This document shows positions 6,525-7,531 of a stretch of 7,531 bases of DNA, in pieces; within the stretch, counting starts at the first letter, position 1, and each line of letters starts with the position of its first letter. Position numbers and translations under genes: made by a program. The notes below the pieces were generated by a model, which was not told the origin of the DNA, searched no databases, and saw nothing but the letters and a program-made list of their open reading frames with translations. The stretch comes from an uncultured Planctomycetaceae bacterium (lineage in GTDB: Bacteria > Planctomycetota > Planctomycetia > Pirellulales > Pirellulaceae), in NCBI GenBank assembly GCA_903927685.1, contig CAIYOB010001025.1:1-7531 (forward strand), read 5' to 3'.

Positions 6525-7531
6525 TCATTCCGGTTCCCGGGGCTGCGGTAGGCCGATCAGTTTGAACACCTGGTCACGGACGCTCTGTTCCTGGACCAAC
6601 TCGCCCAACAGTTCCGGCAAGGACATTCGTCCCCACCGGACAGCTTGCTCCAGCGCATACGAGACCGGCGAGTGCGGTTCCGTGCGTTTGAAGAACTCCG
6701 CCACCTGCAGCAAGGCGCGGAACGCGTCCTCGCGGTTGCGCACGTGATCCCAGAGCTGGCCCGGGCCGCCCCCGGCCACGTTGGCCGTCAGGCGAGTTGG
6801 ATCCGCAGCCTCGGGGGCCGCCGGCGCCCCGCTGGGGACGAGAAAGTCCAGCGCCTCGCGGCAGGCCAGCAGGGTGTTGCGGATGTTCGAGGTGGGCGGG
6901 GCCAGCGAGTGGCCCGAGCCGTCGGTTCCGCAATGCGTTTCGAGCACCGCGGACAGCTGGTCGAATTCGCGGCTACACTCAGCCAGGTCAGCCCGCAGCG
7001 TCGAAAAGAACGCGGCAGGCGTTTCCGCAACCGCCTTCTGCAAAGCCGGCAGGCTGACCGCCCCCTTGTCGAGCCGCGCCGCCCGCCGCTGGGGATCCTC
7101 GATCCGCTCCAATTCCAACGCCTGGCGATAATGGCCCAAATGAAACGGACCGGCGCTGATCCCCGCCGTGAGCGGCACGCTGGCGATGGCCGGGATCAGC
7201 ACGCCTTCGCCTTCGACGCCGTTCAGGCCCGCCAAGGGGGCGAGCCGAGTCTCCAGTCCGTCGGCGTCCGGCAGCGGGTACAGTTGCTCCCAGAAGCGTT
7301 CGACCAATCCGCCGACCAGACGAAATCCGTCCCGCAGACCCGCGAAGCCATGGGCTCGCACGAGCGCTTCGATCAACCAGGCGGCAATCTCCAGATCCTT
7401 CGCTTGGGTCGCCAACGCTGGCGGGGCCAGCTTCAGCACGGGGGACCAGTCGGCGGGCTTGCTGCCCGCTTCGTCGTCCTCCCAAACCGCGCCGCGTTCC
7501 GCGGCACGCGCGGCCGCCCGGGCGTCTTTCA
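6525..7531 (-). CDS. tssA: TssA (ImpA family), T6SS baseplate/cap protein, 5' end beyond window
   Basis: The frame is open from the window edge to a TGA at 6525-6527, giving 334 complete codons. The in-frame GTG at 7439 is an internal valine: upstream codons read KDARAAARAAERG and then DWSPVLKLAP, which are part of the ImpA N-terminal domain, so the real start lies above 7531. The domain continues with KDLEIAAWLIEALVRAHGF, GLRDGFRLV, ERFWEQLYPLPDADG and APLAGLNG. A less conserved middle follows. The C-terminal segment has AFRALLQVAEFFKRTEPHSP and YALEQAVRWGRMSLPELLGELV, typical of the short TssA class with a small C-terminal ring-forming domain. TssA proteins contact the baseplate and the distal sheath end to prime and coordinate tube/sheath growth. 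No transmembrane helix is seen, unlike the long membrane-anchored TssA-like proteins. Probably only a few dozen N-terminal residues are missing. It is the most upstream gene visible and lies 95 bp before tssB. Confidence 0.94.
   Translation of the reverse strand, partial: KDARAAARAAERGAVWEDDEAGSKPADWSPVLKLAPPALATQAKDLEIAAWLIEALVRAHGFAGLRDGFRLVGGLVERFWEQLYPLPDADGLETRLAPLAGLNGVEGEGVLIPAIASVPLTAGISAGPFHLGHYRQALELERIEDPQRRAARLDKGAVSLPALQKAVAETPAAFFSTLRADLAECSREFDQLSAVLETHCGTDGSGHSLAPPTSNIRNTLLACREALDFLVPSGAPAAPEAADPTRLTANVAGGGPGQLWDHVRNREDAFRALLQVAEFFKRTEPHSPVSYALEQAVRWGRMSLPELLGELVQEQSVRDQVFKLIGLPQPREPE

Noticed and set aside
4234..6747. An 837-codon plus-strand open frame opposite tssB, tssC and parts of tssC2 and tssA
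   Set aside because: It is an antisense shadow caused by the strong GC bias at third codon positions. Its translation is low-complexity (rich in R, G, L, Q, V) with no recognisable domain, while the minus strand carries clear T6SS families throughout.
7437..7439. GTG at 7439 as the start of tssA
   Set aside because: In-frame codons upstream to the window edge (KDARAAARAAERG and DWSPVLKL) fit the ImpA N-terminal domain, so the GTG is an internal valine and the gene is cut by the window.

Overview
The window is a continuous run of seven genes, all on the minus strand, encoding the core of a type VI secretion system (T6SS). A T6SS is a contractile, phage-tail-like apparatus that Gram-negative bacteria use to inject effectors into neighbouring cells. 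The DNA is strongly GC-rich with G/C-heavy third codon positions, so the host is a high-GC diderm bacterium. Sequence alone does not fix the phylum: the protein styles would suit Planctomycetota, Acidobacteriota, Myxococcota or a proteobacterium, and I lean weakly towards Planctomycetota.

In transcription order (high to low coordinates) the genes are: tssA (cap/baseplate-associated protein, start lies beyond base 7531); tssB (small sheath subunit); tssC (large sheath subunit, 500 aa); a second, divergent large sheath subunit (526 aa, ImpD-like, called tssC2 here); tagJ/impE (sheath accessory protein); tssE (gp25-like baseplate wedge protein); and tssF (baseplate wedge protein, running off at base 1). 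The tssF frame is open from 1448 to base 1 with no stop, so the lower 1.4 kb is entirely coding. This order, A-B-C-D-E-F-G, is that of the Rhizobium leguminosarum imp operon (impA to impG).

The genes are tightly packed. tssE and tssF overlap by an ATGA, and the ribosome binding sites of tssC and tssE overlap the preceding stop codon. Gaps are 12 bp (tssB/tssC), 20 bp (tssC/tssC2), 47 bp (tssC2/tagJ) and 7 bp (tagJ/tssE). The longest gap is 95 bp, between tssA and tssB. I see no terminator, RNA gene, mobile element, CRISPR or convincing promoter. This looks like one polycistronic unit whose promoter lies upstream of base 7531.

Together the genes encode the contractile sheath (TssB plus two TssC types), its likely recycling adaptor (TagJ), two baseplate wedge proteins (TssE, TssF) and TssA. 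The tube protein Hcp, the spike VgrG, TssG, TssK, the membrane complex (TssJLM), ClpV and effectors are not in the window; some probably follow below base 1 or precede base 7531. The system type is known. The most interesting point is the pair of divergent TssC paralogues sharing one TssB, both with a SLLDQ motif near the N-terminus of the kind ClpV recognises, in an operon that also carries TagJ.
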